Source: Actinomycetota bacterium | GTDB lineage: Bacteria > Actinomycetota > Actinomycetes > S36-B12 > FW305-bin1 | Direction of reading: 5' to 3' | Assembly: GCA_004297305.1 (NCBI GenBank) | Contig: SCTR01000010.1 | Location: 1-64,000, forward strand | Length of the DNA: 64,000 nt | Shown here: positions 53,706 through 62,126 of the stretch, one piece after another | Layout: each line of letters starts with the position of its first letter | Numbering within the stretch: position 1 is the stretch's first letter | Made by a program: the position numbers and the translations under genes | The notes under the pieces: generated by a model | What the model was told of the DNA's origin: nothing | The model's input: only the letters and a program-made list of their open reading frames with translations | The model's database searches: none

Positions 53706-55777
53706 CCAGCGCGAGTTCCGGAGCGACCGCAAACTCCGGCCAGAGCGGGACGGTGCCACGGGACGGAACTCCCGCCTCGGGGGGAACGCCCCCGTCGGGA
53801 GCGCGGCTCGCGCTCGGCCTGGGCGCGGTCGCGCTGCTGGCCCTGGTCGCGGCGCTGCTGGTCGGCGGCGGTCGCTACACCCCATTACCGGGCGGACTGC
53901 CGGACGCCGGCGCGGCGGTCGGCTGGGCGCTGCCGGTGGTCGACGCGATCGCACTGCTGGCGGCGGTGCTCTGCGTCGGCTGGTTGGTGTCGGCCGCGGT
54001 CCTGACCCCGCAGGGCCGGCACGGCGTGGTTTCCCCGCAGGGGCGCGCCGACCTGGTGCGCGCGGCGGTGGCCGCCGGCGTCTGGGCACTGGCCGCGGTG
54101 ATCAGCATCCCGCTCACCCTCGCCGACGCCCTCGGCGTCGGGTTGTCCGACGCGTTGGCGCGCGACACCTTCGCCACCTACGGCTGGTCGGTGACCGAGA
54201 ACGTCGCCAGCGCCGCCGGAGCCGTCATCGCGCTGATCGTCCTCGTCGGCGCGGTCACCACGTCGACGGTCGGCCTGGCCGGTGTCTGGGCGGTGTTGGC
54301 GCTCCTCGGTGTGGCCGGGACGGGCCTGGCCGGTCACGCCGCCAGCTACGGGTCGCACGACCTGGCGCTGACGTCCGGGGTGGTCCACGCCGCGGCCGCG
54401 GCCGTGTGGGTCGGGGGGCTCGCGGCGATGCTGCTGCACGGGTGGCGAGGCGATCCGGGCCTGCCCGCGTCGGTACGCCGCTTCGGCCGGCTCGCCACCG
54501 GGTGCGTGCTGGCCCTGGCACTGAGCGGGCTCGGGAACGCCTGGACCCGGCTGGACGATCCCGGTCAACTGCTGAGCACCGGCTACGGCCGGCTGGTCGT
54601 GGTGAAGACGGCCCTGCTGCTCTGTCTCGTCCTGGTGGCAGCCACGGTACGAACCCGGATCGCCCCGACGCTGGCGACGGGCGCCCCACGGCGCGACTTC
54701 CTGCGCTGGGCGACGTTGGAGATCGTCCTGCTGGCGACGGCGGTCGGCGTCGGTGAAGCGTTGACCCGCACTGCTTTCCCCCGGATCGAGGAGCCGCTGG
54801 CCACACCGGCGGAGAACCTTCTCGGCTTCGCCATGCCCGGCCCGCCGACCATCGGGTCGGTGACACTGGGCTGGTCGCCGCAGGTCCTCTGGCTGGCCGT
54901 GGCCGCGGTGTTGCTGGCCGGGTACGGCTGGGGCTGGCTGCGGCTGCGGCTGCGTGGCGACCACTGGCCGGTCGGCCGGCTGGTCTCGTGGCTGCTGGGG
55001 GCGGGCCTGCTGCTGTGGGCCACCAACTCTGGGCTGGCGACGTACGCCGAGGTGTCGCTCGGCTACCACATGTTGCAGCACATGGTGCTGTCGATGGCCG
55101 TCCCGATCCTGCTGGTCCTGGCTGCGCCGATCTCTCTGGCGCTGCGCGCGATAGCGCCCTCACCGGAGGGTGATCGCGGTCCCCGGGAGTGGATCGTGTG
55201 GGCGGTGCACACTCCGGTGGCCAAGGCGCTGGCGCATCCGGTGGTGGCGCTGTTGCTGTTCACCGCCGGCCTGTACGCGCTGTATTTCTCGCCGCTGTTC
55301 GCCCAGCTGATGCAGGGCCATGTCACCCACGTCCTCATGCAGGGCCATTTCCTGCTGGTGGGCCTGCTGTTCTACTGGATCGTCCTCGGCGTGGACCCCG
55401 GGCCCCGGGATATCCCTTACTGGGGCAGGCTGATCCTGGTCCTGGTGGCGATGGTGTTCCACGGGTTCTTCGCCATCGCGATCATGATGTCCAGTACCCC
55501 GCTGGGCGATACCTGGTTCGCCCAGGTACGGCCGGACTGGCTCGTCGATCCGTTGGCCGACACGTACCTCGGCGGCGGGATCGCGTGGGGTTTCGGCGAG
55601 ATTCCCACCATGATCGTGCTGGTGACGATCGCCGTGCAGTGGGCTCGCAGCGAGGAACGACTGGCACGACGGCTGGATCGGGCGGCCGACCGGGACGGGG
55701 ACGCGGAGTTGGCGGCGTACAACGAACGGCTGGCGCGCCTGGGGGCCCGCCACCAGCGGGCGCTCGACGAGCGCTGA
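53702..55777 (+). CDS. CopD / CtaG fusion, copper import and cytochrome c oxidase assembly
   Basis: A 691-residue polytopic membrane protein. The first ~370 residues are a CopD-type region with about eight or nine helices, containing LTSGVVHAAAAAVWVGGLAAML, in which histidine would bind copper. The last ~300 residues are a caa3 CtaG domain with SLGYHMLQHMVLSM, GHVTHVLMQGHFLLVG and a His-rich helix set. This fusion is known in actinobacteria. GTG start at 53702 overlaps the copC stop. Acts in the membrane, probably delivering copper to the oxidase. Confidence 0.92.
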   Translation: MTSASSGATANSGQSGTVPRDGTPASGGTPPSGARLALGLGAVALLALVAALLVGGGRYTPLPGGLPDAGAAVGWALPVVDAIALLAAVLCVGWLVSAAVLTPQGRHGVVSPQGRADLVRAAVAAGVWALAAVISIPLTLADALGVGLSDALARDTFATYGWSVTENVASAAGAVIALIVLVGAVTTSTVGLAGVWAVLALLGVAGTGLAGHAASYGSHDLALTSGVVHAAAAAVWVGGLAAMLLHGWRGDPGLPASVRRFGRLATGCVLALALSGLGNAWTRLDDPGQLLSTGYGRLVVVKTALLLCLVLVAATVRTRIAPTLATGAPRRDFLRWATLEIVLLATAVGVGEALTRTAFPRIEEPLATPAENLLGFAMPGPPTIGSVTLGWSPQVLWLAVAAVLLAGYGWGWLRLRLRGDHWPVGRLVSWLLGAGLLLWATNSGLATYAEVSLGYHMLQHMVLSMAVPILLVLAAPISLALRAIAPSPEGDRGPREWIVWAVHTPVAKALAHPVVALLLFTAGLYALYFSPLFAQLMQGHVTHVLMQGHFLLVGLLFYWIVLGVDPGPRDIPYWGRLILVLVAMVFHGFFAIAIMMSSTPLGDTWFAQVRPDWLVDPLADTYLGGGIAWGFGEIPTMIVLVTIAVQWARSEERLARRLDRAADRDGDAELAAYNERLARLGARHQRALDER

Positions 55778-55786
55778 CGAACTGCG

Positions 55787-55803
55787 CCGACCGGGCCGGT
55801 CGG
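55787..55803 (+). terminator. Hairpin after the copD-ctaG gene
   Basis: CCGACCG (55787-55793) pairs with CGGTCGG (55797-55803) around GGC, 9 bp after the stop, followed by TTG but no T-run. The converging epoxide hydrolase gene ends at 55913. Confidence 0.45.
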
Positions 55804-55912
55804 TTGCCGGCAGGTGTCGTCGGCAGCAGGCCCGGGCGGTGGCCGGGGTCGCGACGGACCCCCGTACCGCCGCGGCCGCGGCCGCCGACGTACGTACCGG
55901 AGGCTACCTTCC

Positions 55913-57121
55913 TTACCGGCCGGGGTCACCTGATCGCCGCGGTTCGTTCCCTGGAATGCCCGATCGCACGAGTCGGAAGAACGCGCGGACCTCCGCGACG
56001 AACAGGTCCGGCTCCTCCATCGCGGCGAAATGACCGCCGCGGTCCAGCTGCGACCACCGCACGATGTTGGCGGTGCGCTCGGCCACCCGCCGCAGCGGCT
56101 GTACGACATCGGCCGGGAAGACCGCGACACCGGTGGGGACGGTCGTCGGCGGATGGGCCCGGAACCCGCCCGCACCGCGCACCTCGTGGTAGAGCCGCGC
56201 CGACGACGCGACCGTCCCGGTCAGCCAGTAGAGCATCACGTTGGTCAGCATGAGGTCCCGGTCGACGGCCTCCTCCGGGACTTCGGCGGCGTCGGTCCAC
56301 TCGCGGAACTGGTCGACGATCCACGCCAACTGGCCCACCGGGGAATCGGCCAGGCCGTAGGCCAGCGTCTGCGGCCGGGTCGCCTGCACCTTGAGGTAGC
56401 CGGACAGCTCCCGGCGGAAGTGGGCAGCACGCTGCATCGCCGCGCGTTCGGCCGGCGTCGGGACCTCCCCGGGCTCCAGCGGCCCGGTGGCCAGCATGTT
56501 GACGTGGACGCCGACGACGTGACCGGGGTCGGTGAGACCGAGTTCCCAGGAGATCCACGATCCCCAGTCGCCACCCTGCGCGCCGTACGCCGGATAGCCG
56601 AGCCGCTGCATCAGGACGGCCCACGCCGCGGCGATTCGCCGTACGTCCCAGCCGATCTCGTGAGTCGGACCGGATAGGCCGTAGCCCGGGATCGACGGGA
56701 TCACCAGGTGGAACGCGTCGCGCGGGTCGCCACCGTGGGCGCGGGGATCTCGCAACGGTTCGACGACGTCGAGGAACTCCACGACGGAGCCGGGCCACCC
56801 GTGGGTCAGGATCAACGGCAGCGCATCCGGTTCCGGCGAGCGGTGATGCAGGAAATGAACCCGCGCGCCGTCGATCGTCGTCGTGTGCTGGCCGAGTTCG
56901 TTGAGGCGTGACTCGAACCGGCGCCAGTCGTATCCGTCGCGCCAGTAGTCGGCCAGCTCGCGCAAGTAGGCACCCGGGACGCCGTAGCGCCATCCGACGC
57001 CGGGGATCTCGTCGGGCCAGCGCGTGGCGGCGATGCGGGCGCGCAGCTCGGCCAGTTCCGCCTCGGGGACCTCGAGGCGGAACGGCTCGATCCCGGACGT
57101 CCCGCGGGCAGGTTCGGTCAC
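55913..57121 (-). CDS. Epoxide hydrolase (alpha/beta hydrolase, EHN family)
   Basis: A 402-residue cytosolic hydrolase opening epoxides to diols. The N-terminal EHN domain is evident in IEPFRLEVPEAELAELRARI and WPDEIPG (11-41). HGWPGS (107-112) forms the oxyanion region, the nucleophile D185 lies in GGDWGS (183-188), and the His is in RGGHFAAME (~367-375). The GTG start overlaps the VOC gene stop as GTGA. The longer frame upstream runs inside the VOC gene. Paired with the VOC protein, a small detoxification operon is suggested. Confidence 0.92.
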   Translation of the reverse strand: MTEPARGTSGIEPFRLEVPEAELAELRARIAATRWPDEIPGVGWRYGVPGAYLRELADYWRDGYDWRRFESRLNELGQHTTTIDGARVHFLHHRSPEPDALPLILTHGWPGSVVEFLDVVEPLRDPRAHGGDPRDAFHLVIPSIPGYGLSGPTHEIGWDVRRIAAAWAVLMQRLGYPAYGAQGGDWGSWISWELGLTDPGHVVGVHVNMLATGPLEPGEVPTPAERAAMQRAAHFRRELSGYLKVQATRPQTLAYGLADSPVGQLAWIVDQFREWTDAAEVPEEAVDRDLMLTNVMLYWLTGTVASSARLYHEVRGAGGFRAHPPTTVPTGVAVFPADVVQPLRRVAERTANIVRWSQLDRGGHFAAMEEPDLFVAEVRAFFRLVRSGIPGNEPRRSGDPGR

Positions 57122-57603
57122 CTCGGCTGGGTGTACCACTCCGGCAGCAACTCCGGCATCTTCGCCTGTGGCATGTCGACGATTTCGACGAATCCGAACG
57201 AGAACTCGTGGAAGGCCGCTCGTACCGTCGCGATGTCGTCGGTCTCGTCGTCGGCACCCCGCAGCAGGGCCCAGTCCGACCCGGCGATCTCGGCGGACCG
57301 CCGGCCGAGGTGATCCACCCAGTAGCCGAGGTGGTGGAAACGCGGACGGTCGCCGGCCTCGAGCAGGGTCCCCGGGGCGCCTTCGAACAACTCGATGGCC
57401 GGCGCCGGACCGGACGAGTAGGCAACCCGCTGCGTCACGGTGGTGACGACGCCGTCCAGGTCCGGGAACCGGAAGCTCGCGTTCACGATCGGCCGCCACT
57501 GCACGCCGAGCGCCGTGGTGAGTTCGGCCATCGACTCCTCCAACGACGGCACGCTGAAACCGACGTGGTACGGGCCGTAGGCCCGGGCATCATGCTCGCT
57601 CAC
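57118..57603 (-). CDS. VOC family (glyoxalase-like) protein
   Basis: A 161-residue single-domain VOC protein. HVGFSVPSLEESMAELTTALGVQW (~13-36 in short pieces) and HHLGYWVDHL (~90-99) mark the two betaalphabetabetabeta halves, with Glu ligands possible in IELFEGAPG and FVEIVD. Metal or substrate is unknown. GTG start after GGGAGA. Coupled to the epoxide hydrolase. A 27-bp tandem repeat lies just upstream. Confidence 0.82.
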   Translation of the reverse strand: MSEHDARAYGPYHVGFSVPSLEESMAELTTALGVQWRPIVNASFRFPDLDGVVTTVTQRVAYSSGPAPAIELFEGAPGTLLEAGDRPRFHHLGYWVDHLGRRSAEIAGSDWALLRGADDETDDIATVRAAFHEFSFGFVEIVDMPQAKMPELLPEWYTQPR

Positions 57604-57634
57604 TGGTCTCCCTCAATAGATTTGCGCGGCTGTA

Positions 57635-57688
57635 CGTCCGTGCCACCGGCACGACCCCGGTCGTCCGTGTCACCGGCACGACCCCAGT
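57635..57688. repeat. 27-bp tandem repeat with internal GTGYC-ACC-GGCAC palindromes
   Basis: Units 57635-57661 and 57662-57688 differ at two positions, and a third unit is partly recognisable after. Each contains GTGCC or GTGTC, then ACC, then GGCAC, so the array could be a pair of operators in front of the VOC-epoxide hydrolase genes. Confidence 0.8.
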
Positions 57689-57829
57689 CGTGTGCGCCAT
57701 CGGGACGAGCCCCCGGGACCGGCCCGCCGATGTCATGTCACGGCGGGAAGGACGCTGTCAAGCCGGGCGCTCGGCGTTGCCGCCTACCCGCGACCGACCC
57801 GGGCGCCGCGGGCCCGACCGCTGCGGGGG

Positions 57830-58435
57830 TCAGGAGCTACGCCGCAGTACCCGCTGCCGCGGCGGATCGGGTAGCGGCGGATGGCTGCCGGCACGAAATG
57901 CCTGCAGCATCAGGGCAACCAGTCGGCCCGAAGCGGCGGCAGCGTCATCCGGCGCTGCCCTGTCGACCACGGCGGCATTGCTGACCAGCAGCAGTTCGAG
58001 GTCCTGCAGCACGAAGTCGCGTCGCAGCGATCCGTCGGCCTGCGCCCTGCCGACGAGCTGCAGGAACGCCTCGGTCGATCGGGACCGGGCCTCGTCCAGT
58101 CCGCTCGCGTGTTCGAAGGACATCCGGAATACGTCGCGCAACCCGCGATCATCGCGCTGCATCTGACAGACCAGGCTGATGTACGAGGCAAGTCCCTGCC
58201 AGGGATCCGGCTCGGCCGCAGCGGCTTGCGCGGCATCGGCCATGGCCGCGATCGCCGGTTCGTAGCAGGCGGCGACCAGATCGGCCCGGGTGGGAAACCG
58301 CCGGTAGAGCGTCCCGATCCCGACACCGGCACGCGCCGCGAGGTCCTCCAGGGAGATCTGTACGCCACGGTCGCGGAAGTCCGCTCGGGCGATCGTGAGA
58401 ATGCGGTCACGATTGGCGAGCGCCTCTGGCCGCAT
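57830..58435 (-). CDS. TetR family transcriptional regulator
   Basis: A 201-residue repressor. ANRDRILTIARADFRDRG and ISLEDLAARAGVGIGTLYRRFPTRADLVAA (~27-56) are the helix-turn-helix, and the C-terminal bundle carries ligand binding. ATG at 58435 with GGAAGG upstream is favoured over a long shadow frame. It is divergent from the dioxygenase gene and upstream of the VOC/epoxide hydrolase genes on its own strand, so it may control either. Confidence 0.9.
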   Translation of the reverse strand: MRPEALANRDRILTIARADFRDRGVQISLEDLAARAGVGIGTLYRRFPTRADLVAACYEPAIAAMADAAQAAAAEPDPWQGLASYISLVCQMQRDDRGLRDVFRMSFEHASGLDEARSRSTEAFLQLVGRAQADGSLRRDFVLQDLELLLVSNAAVVDRAAPDDAAAASGRLVALMLQAFRAGSHPPLPDPPRQRVLRRSS

Positions 58436-58470
58436 CCGGCACCTTCCGGGACGTGGGCGGGCCCCAGGTC

Positions 58471-58501
58471 TTGACACCGGGGCCGGCAGGGCGGACACAA
58501 T
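58471..58501 (+). promoter_or_regulatory. Promoter candidate for the dioxygenase gene
   Basis: A perfect TTGACA at 58471-58476 is followed at 19 bp by CACAAT (58496-58501). It lies in the divergent space with the TetR gene. Confidence 0.5.
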
Positions 58502-58595
58502 ACCAACCAGTCGCCGGAGGCTGCCTCCGCCGACCGGGGGGACGTCAACCGTTCCCGACCTCGCCGAGTCCGGGACCTGCCTGCGAGGAGGACCC

Positions 58596-60341
58596 GTGGC
58601 CACCCTCACGTCCACGCCCGGCGTCGCGACGACCCCGCGACGGCTCGTCCTGCCTGACGCGATCCCGTCGGACGAGGTACGGCGGTGGCGCGCCGCGGTC
58701 ACGGTCGCTGCCGACACCGGCGCGGGATTTCGTCCCGTGGCCGGTGGGCCGGCCGAACCGGACCTGCGCGGCCTGCTGGCGCTGGGAGCGCCGTTCGGCA
58801 CAGTGGCTGGACATCCGCTCGCGCTGGATGCGGTGCGGCAGTTACTGATCCGGCCATCGAGCTGGGACGGCGGACACGGCGGCCACGACGACCTGCGGCT
58901 GGCCGAGCTGTGCGCGTTCACCGCCACGCGTTCCGACGCCGACCAGGCCTTCTGGAGCCTGCAGGCCGCGACCAATCCGGCACCGTGGACGCAGTGCACC
59001 ACCGTCGTCGTCCACTGGGCCCTGACCGACCTGGACCTCGACGCCGGCGCGGTCGAGATCGTCGGCGACACCGATTCGGGGCCCGACGCGCCACCGGCAG
59101 ACAAGCAACCCACCGAGCGGCTACGCGTGGCCGCCGGTTCGATGATCGCGCTCGACGGCCGACTGTGGCACCGGATCGGCGCCGGCATGCCCACCGATGC
59201 GGTCCTCAGCGCCTGGTACACCGCGCCGTACCTGCGAGCCGCGGTGAACTGGAACACCGTCATTCCCGAGGTCGTCGCGCGGACGATCGATCCCGACGTG
59301 CTGCGGCTCATCGGGTATGTCTACGGGAACTCCGGCGACATGGTCGTCGTACCGCACCGCTCGCCGGCGTTGCGCGCGCTCGGCCAGACACCTGCCGGTA
59401 GCGAGGTGTCGGGGGCCGAAACTGGCCGAAACGCAGTCGCCGGTGCGTCCGACGACTCTGGCATGCCCGATCGCGGCACCGTCACCGTCGGAATTGCGGC
59501 CGCCGATGATGCGTCGGATCGCGCTGCTGCCGTGCCGTTCCGGCGTCGCCGGATCGACCACGTCGACACGGCGACGGCAGTAGGACAGTTCGAGGCCGAG
59601 GGCTGGTGCGCGGTTCCCGGCGCCTTGTCGGCCGAGGACGTCCGTCGCTGTCGACAGGCACTGGACCGAGCAATCGGACAGCAGGAACGAGAAGGCGCGG
59701 ACAGCCACTGGCGGTTGGATCCGAACGAGGCCAATGTCCGCGTCGCCTATCTGCTGAACTGGGACTCGTGCTTCCGGGAACTGGTCCTGCACCCTCTCGC
59801 CGCGGTCTTCGCTGGTCTGCTCGGTGAGGGCTTCGTCCTGATGAGCAGCGCGTCGAACACCGCACGGCCCGGGGCCGGTTCCATGTCGCTGCATTGCGAC
59901 CAGGTCTCCACGGCGACTCCGTGGGACACCATGGTGACGATGAACGTCGCCTGGCTGCTGGACGACACGTACGCCGACAACGGCGCGACGCGGATCATCC
60001 CGGGCAGTCACCGCTGGCGCTCCGCCGAGGTGGCGGATGTCGCCGAACGCTTCTCCTACGACGACCTGCTGCCGCTCGAGGGACCGGCCGGCACGATGCT
60101 CGCCTGGGACGGCCGGCTGTGGCACACCGCCGGCAAGAACGTCACTGCCGGACGACCCGACGAGAGCGAGCGCGCCGTCGTCCTGAACTACTACGGCGCC
60201 CGGTCCATGCGCAGTGCAGTCAACTGGAACTCCGTGCTGCTGCCCGAGGTGCAGCCGGTGGTCGACGACGAACTGGCCGAGCTCCTCGGGTTCCGCTGGG
60301 GCACAGCAGGTCCGCTTCGGCGCGCGCCGCGCAGACCATAG
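58596..60341 (+). CDS. Two-domain PhyH-like dioxygenase with a dead first half
   Basis: A 581-residue protein of two phytanoyl-CoA dioxygenase-like halves joined by an Ala/Asp-rich linker (~270-310). The C-terminal half has the Fe(II) facial triad H433-x-D435 (in SLHCDQVST) and H510 (in GRLWHTAG). The N-terminal half keeps the surrounding strands, the matching GRLWH at 188-192, and AVNWNTVIPEV, which mirrors AVNWNSVLLPEV of the second half, but SLQ replaces HxD, so its iron site is lost. GAGGAG precedes the GTG. Fe/2-oxoglutarate hydroxylation or halogenation of an unknown substrate is expected. Divergent from a TetR gene. Confidence 0.88.
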   Translation: MATLTSTPGVATTPRRLVLPDAIPSDEVRRWRAAVTVAADTGAGFRPVAGGPAEPDLRGLLALGAPFGTVAGHPLALDAVRQLLIRPSSWDGGHGGHDDLRLAELCAFTATRSDADQAFWSLQAATNPAPWTQCTTVVVHWALTDLDLDAGAVEIVGDTDSGPDAPPADKQPTERLRVAAGSMIALDGRLWHRIGAGMPTDAVLSAWYTAPYLRAAVNWNTVIPEVVARTIDPDVLRLIGYVYGNSGDMVVVPHRSPALRALGQTPAGSEVSGAETGRNAVAGASDDSGMPDRGTVTVGIAAADDASDRAAAVPFRRRRIDHVDTATAVGQFEAEGWCAVPGALSAEDVRRCRQALDRAIGQQEREGADSHWRLDPNEANVRVAYLLNWDSCFRELVLHPLAAVFAGLLGEGFVLMSSASNTARPGAGSMSLHCDQVSTATPWDTMVTMNVAWLLDDTYADNGATRIIPGSHRWRSAEVADVAERFSYDDLLPLEGPAGTMLAWDGRLWHTAGKNVTAGRPDESERAVVLNYYGARSMRSAVNWNSVLLPEVQPVVDDELAELLGFRWGTAGPLRRAPRRP

Positions 60342-60399
60342 CGATAACCCATCCGGGGGGTCTGTGCCGACCGACCATAGGTCGTCGTGCGGAGCTCAG

Positions 60400-60795
60400 C
60401 TAGGCGCCGTACTCCTCATCGGCGACCTGGCCGAACCAGACGACGACCTGGCCGCTTTCGTCGGCCTCCTGCATGGCGACGTGCGCCATGAAGCGATCCG
60501 GTGTCGCGCCATGCCAATGCTCCTCACCGGGCTCGATGTACACGACGTCCCCAGGGCGAATCTGCTGGACGCCGCCACCTCGGGTACCGACCAGGCCGAT
60601 CCCGTCGGTGACGTACAAGGTCTGACCCTTGGGGTGCAGATGCCAGGCGGTGCGTGAGCCGGGTGCGAACCGGACATGGGCACAACCGATCGCCGACTGC
60701 TCGTCCGGGGTACGAATGCTGTCGATCTGCACGGTGCCGGTGAACTGCGACGATGCGCCGGGCGCTGTCCGGCCGCCGCTGACGGTGAATTTCAT
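60400..60795 (-). CDS. Cupin domain protein (Mn/Fe hydroxynitrile lyase-like family)
   Basis: A 131-residue single cupin. Metal ligands are likely H52, H54 and Q58 in WHLHPKGQTL and a His in EEHWHGA (91-97). The sequence family includes bacterial cupins described as hydroxynitrile lyases and ChrR-like proteins, but the natural substrate is unknown. ATG start with GGAAGG. Convergent with the dioxygenase gene and divergent from the patatin gene. Confidence 0.85.
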   Translation of the reverse strand: MKFTVSGGRTAPGASSQFTGTVQIDSIRTPDEQSAIGCAHVRFAPGSRTAWHLHPKGQTLYVTDGIGLVGTRGGGVQQIRPGDVVYIEPGEEHWHGATPDRFMAHVAMQEADESGQVVVWFGQVADEEYGA

Positions 60796-60822
60796 GGCTA
60801 CCAGCCTTCCACTGTGCTCGCT

Positions 60823-60848
60823 TTGTCAGACAGGGCGCGTGTTACGGT
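60823..60848 (+). promoter_or_regulatory. Possible promoter or operator upstream of the patatin gene
   Basis: TGTC-A-GACA (60825-60833) and TACGGT (60843-60848) lie in the divergent space. TTGTCA to TACGGT spacing is only 14, shorter than usual, so the promoter is uncertain. Confidence 0.25.
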
Positions 60849-60885
60849 GCTGCCGATCGTGAACCGTCGATGGGAGGTGAGACCC

Positions 60886-60942
60886 ATGAACGCAGCCGTT
60901 GGTGGGCGCTCCCCGCACCCCACGATCGCGCGACTGCACTAG
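60886..60942 (+). CDS. Small ORF (18 aa) upstream of the patatin gene
   Basis: ATG at 60886 follows GGGAGG at good spacing. The frame is 18 codons long (MNAAVGGRSP...ARLH) and stops 45 bp before the lipase start. Ribosome-site quality is as good as that of the main gene. It could be a leader peptide affecting the lipase gene, but it resembles no known leader. Confidence 0.4.
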   Translation: MNAAVGGRSPHPTIARLH

Positions 60943-60987
60943 TCGCCGAGGGAGCGCTCGCCAGGACATCACCTGGAAGGACCTCCC

Positions 60988-61980
60988 ATGAAGACAACAG
61001 CGTCGTCCATCTCCTCCCCCGGCACGACCTGGACCGCATCGTCGAGTTCGTCGTACGACAAGCCCCAGCATCGCCCCATCACTTCTCAGCACGGCCATGC
61101 CGGCGGACGTGCCCTGGTCCTCGGCGGCGGCGGCTCGACCGGCAATGCCTGGCTGATCGGCGTCGTTGCCGGCCTCATGGACGGCGGACTGGACGTCACG
61201 GCGGCCGACCTGCTCGTCGGTACCTCGGCCGGCGCGACAGCCGCGGCGCAGCTATCCGGCAGTAACCCCACTGAGCTGTTTGCCGACATTCTCCGCACGG
61301 CGCCCGCGTCGCTCACTGCACCGGCCGGATCGCTTGCGGGACAAGCCCCGTCACGGTCGGTGTCGGAGCATCTGCAACGGCTGACCGCCACCATCGCGGC
61401 GGCCAGCGACGCAGCGGACATGCGCCGGCGGATGGGTGCTACGGCCCTCGGTCAGGCCACGACAGCCGACGACGCACTGCAGTCACGATGGCGCACGACG
61501 GTCGCCGCGCGGCTGCCGAACCAGGACTGGCTCGACCGGAGAATGCTCGTCACGGCGGTCGATGCCCGGACAGGAGAGCCGATCGTCTTCGATCGCCACG
61601 GCGGCGTCGCCCTGGTCGATGCAGTAGCCGCCAGCTGTGCCGGCGGTTTCGCCTACCGCATCGATGCGCGCCACTACATCGACGGCGGCTATCGCCGCAA
61701 CGAGAACGCTGACCTGGCAAGGGGATACGAACGGGTCCTGGTCTTGGCGCCGTTGAGCGGCAGGTCCCTGCATCCAGCGCACTGGCGCATGGACTTGGCC
61801 GCGCAGGTCGCAGATCTACGCCGCGACGGCAGCGTGGTCGAGACCATCGTCCCCGAGCGCGACACGACGCAGCTGTTCGGGGTGAATGCCATGAACATCA
61901 CGCTGCGTCCGTCCGCGGCGCAGGTCGGACACGACCATGGTCGCGCCCTGGCCATGCAGCTCAGCGACTTCTGGTGCTAG
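60988..61980 (+). CDS. Patatin-like phospholipase
   Basis: A 330-residue serine lipase. Oxyanion loop GGGGSTGNAW (46-55), nucleophile Ser80 in GTSAG (78-82) and catalytic Asp in HYIDGGYR (~230) form the Ser-Asp dyad of patatins. The first ~38 residues are a Ser/Thr-rich lead. It would release fatty acids from lipids in the cytosol or at the membrane. GGAAGG precedes the ATG. The last ~20 bp overlap a decayed DJ-1/PfpI fragment on the other strand. Confidence 0.92.
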   Translation: MKTTASSISSPGTTWTASSSSSYDKPQHRPITSQHGHAGGRALVLGGGGSTGNAWLIGVVAGLMDGGLDVTAADLLVGTSAGATAAAQLSGSNPTELFADILRTAPASLTAPAGSLAGQAPSRSVSEHLQRLTATIAAASDAADMRRRMGATALGQATTADDALQSRWRTTVAARLPNQDWLDRRMLVTAVDARTGEPIVFDRHGGVALVDAVAASCAGGFAYRIDARHYIDGGYRRNENADLARGYERVLVLAPLSGRSLHPAHWRMDLAAQVADLRRDGSVVETIVPERDTTQLFGVNAMNITLRPSAAQVGHDHGRALAMQLSDFWC

Positions 61981-62110
61981 GTCTCGCGACCCATTCGGAC
62001 GTCGGCAGTGCGATGTCGTACTGAATCCCGCGGCTTACAGCACGAACGCGTTCGGGATTGACGAGCCGGGCAACGAGATGCAAAGCCATGTCGATGCCGG
62101 CGGAGATGCG
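61961..62110 (-). pseudogene. Remnant of a DJ-1/PfpI family gene (C-terminal end only)
   Basis: The minus-strand frame gives ISAGIDMALHLVARLV followed by GIQYD, the typical last helix and end of DJ-1/PfpI-like (ThiJ) proteins. The N-terminal three-quarters including the nucleophile cysteine are absent, and no start remains. The frame stops inside the patatin gene. It lies directly downstream of the quinone reductase gene, suggesting the rest was replaced. Confidence 0.7.
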
Positions 62111-62126
62111 TGGTTGTGGGTGGTGT

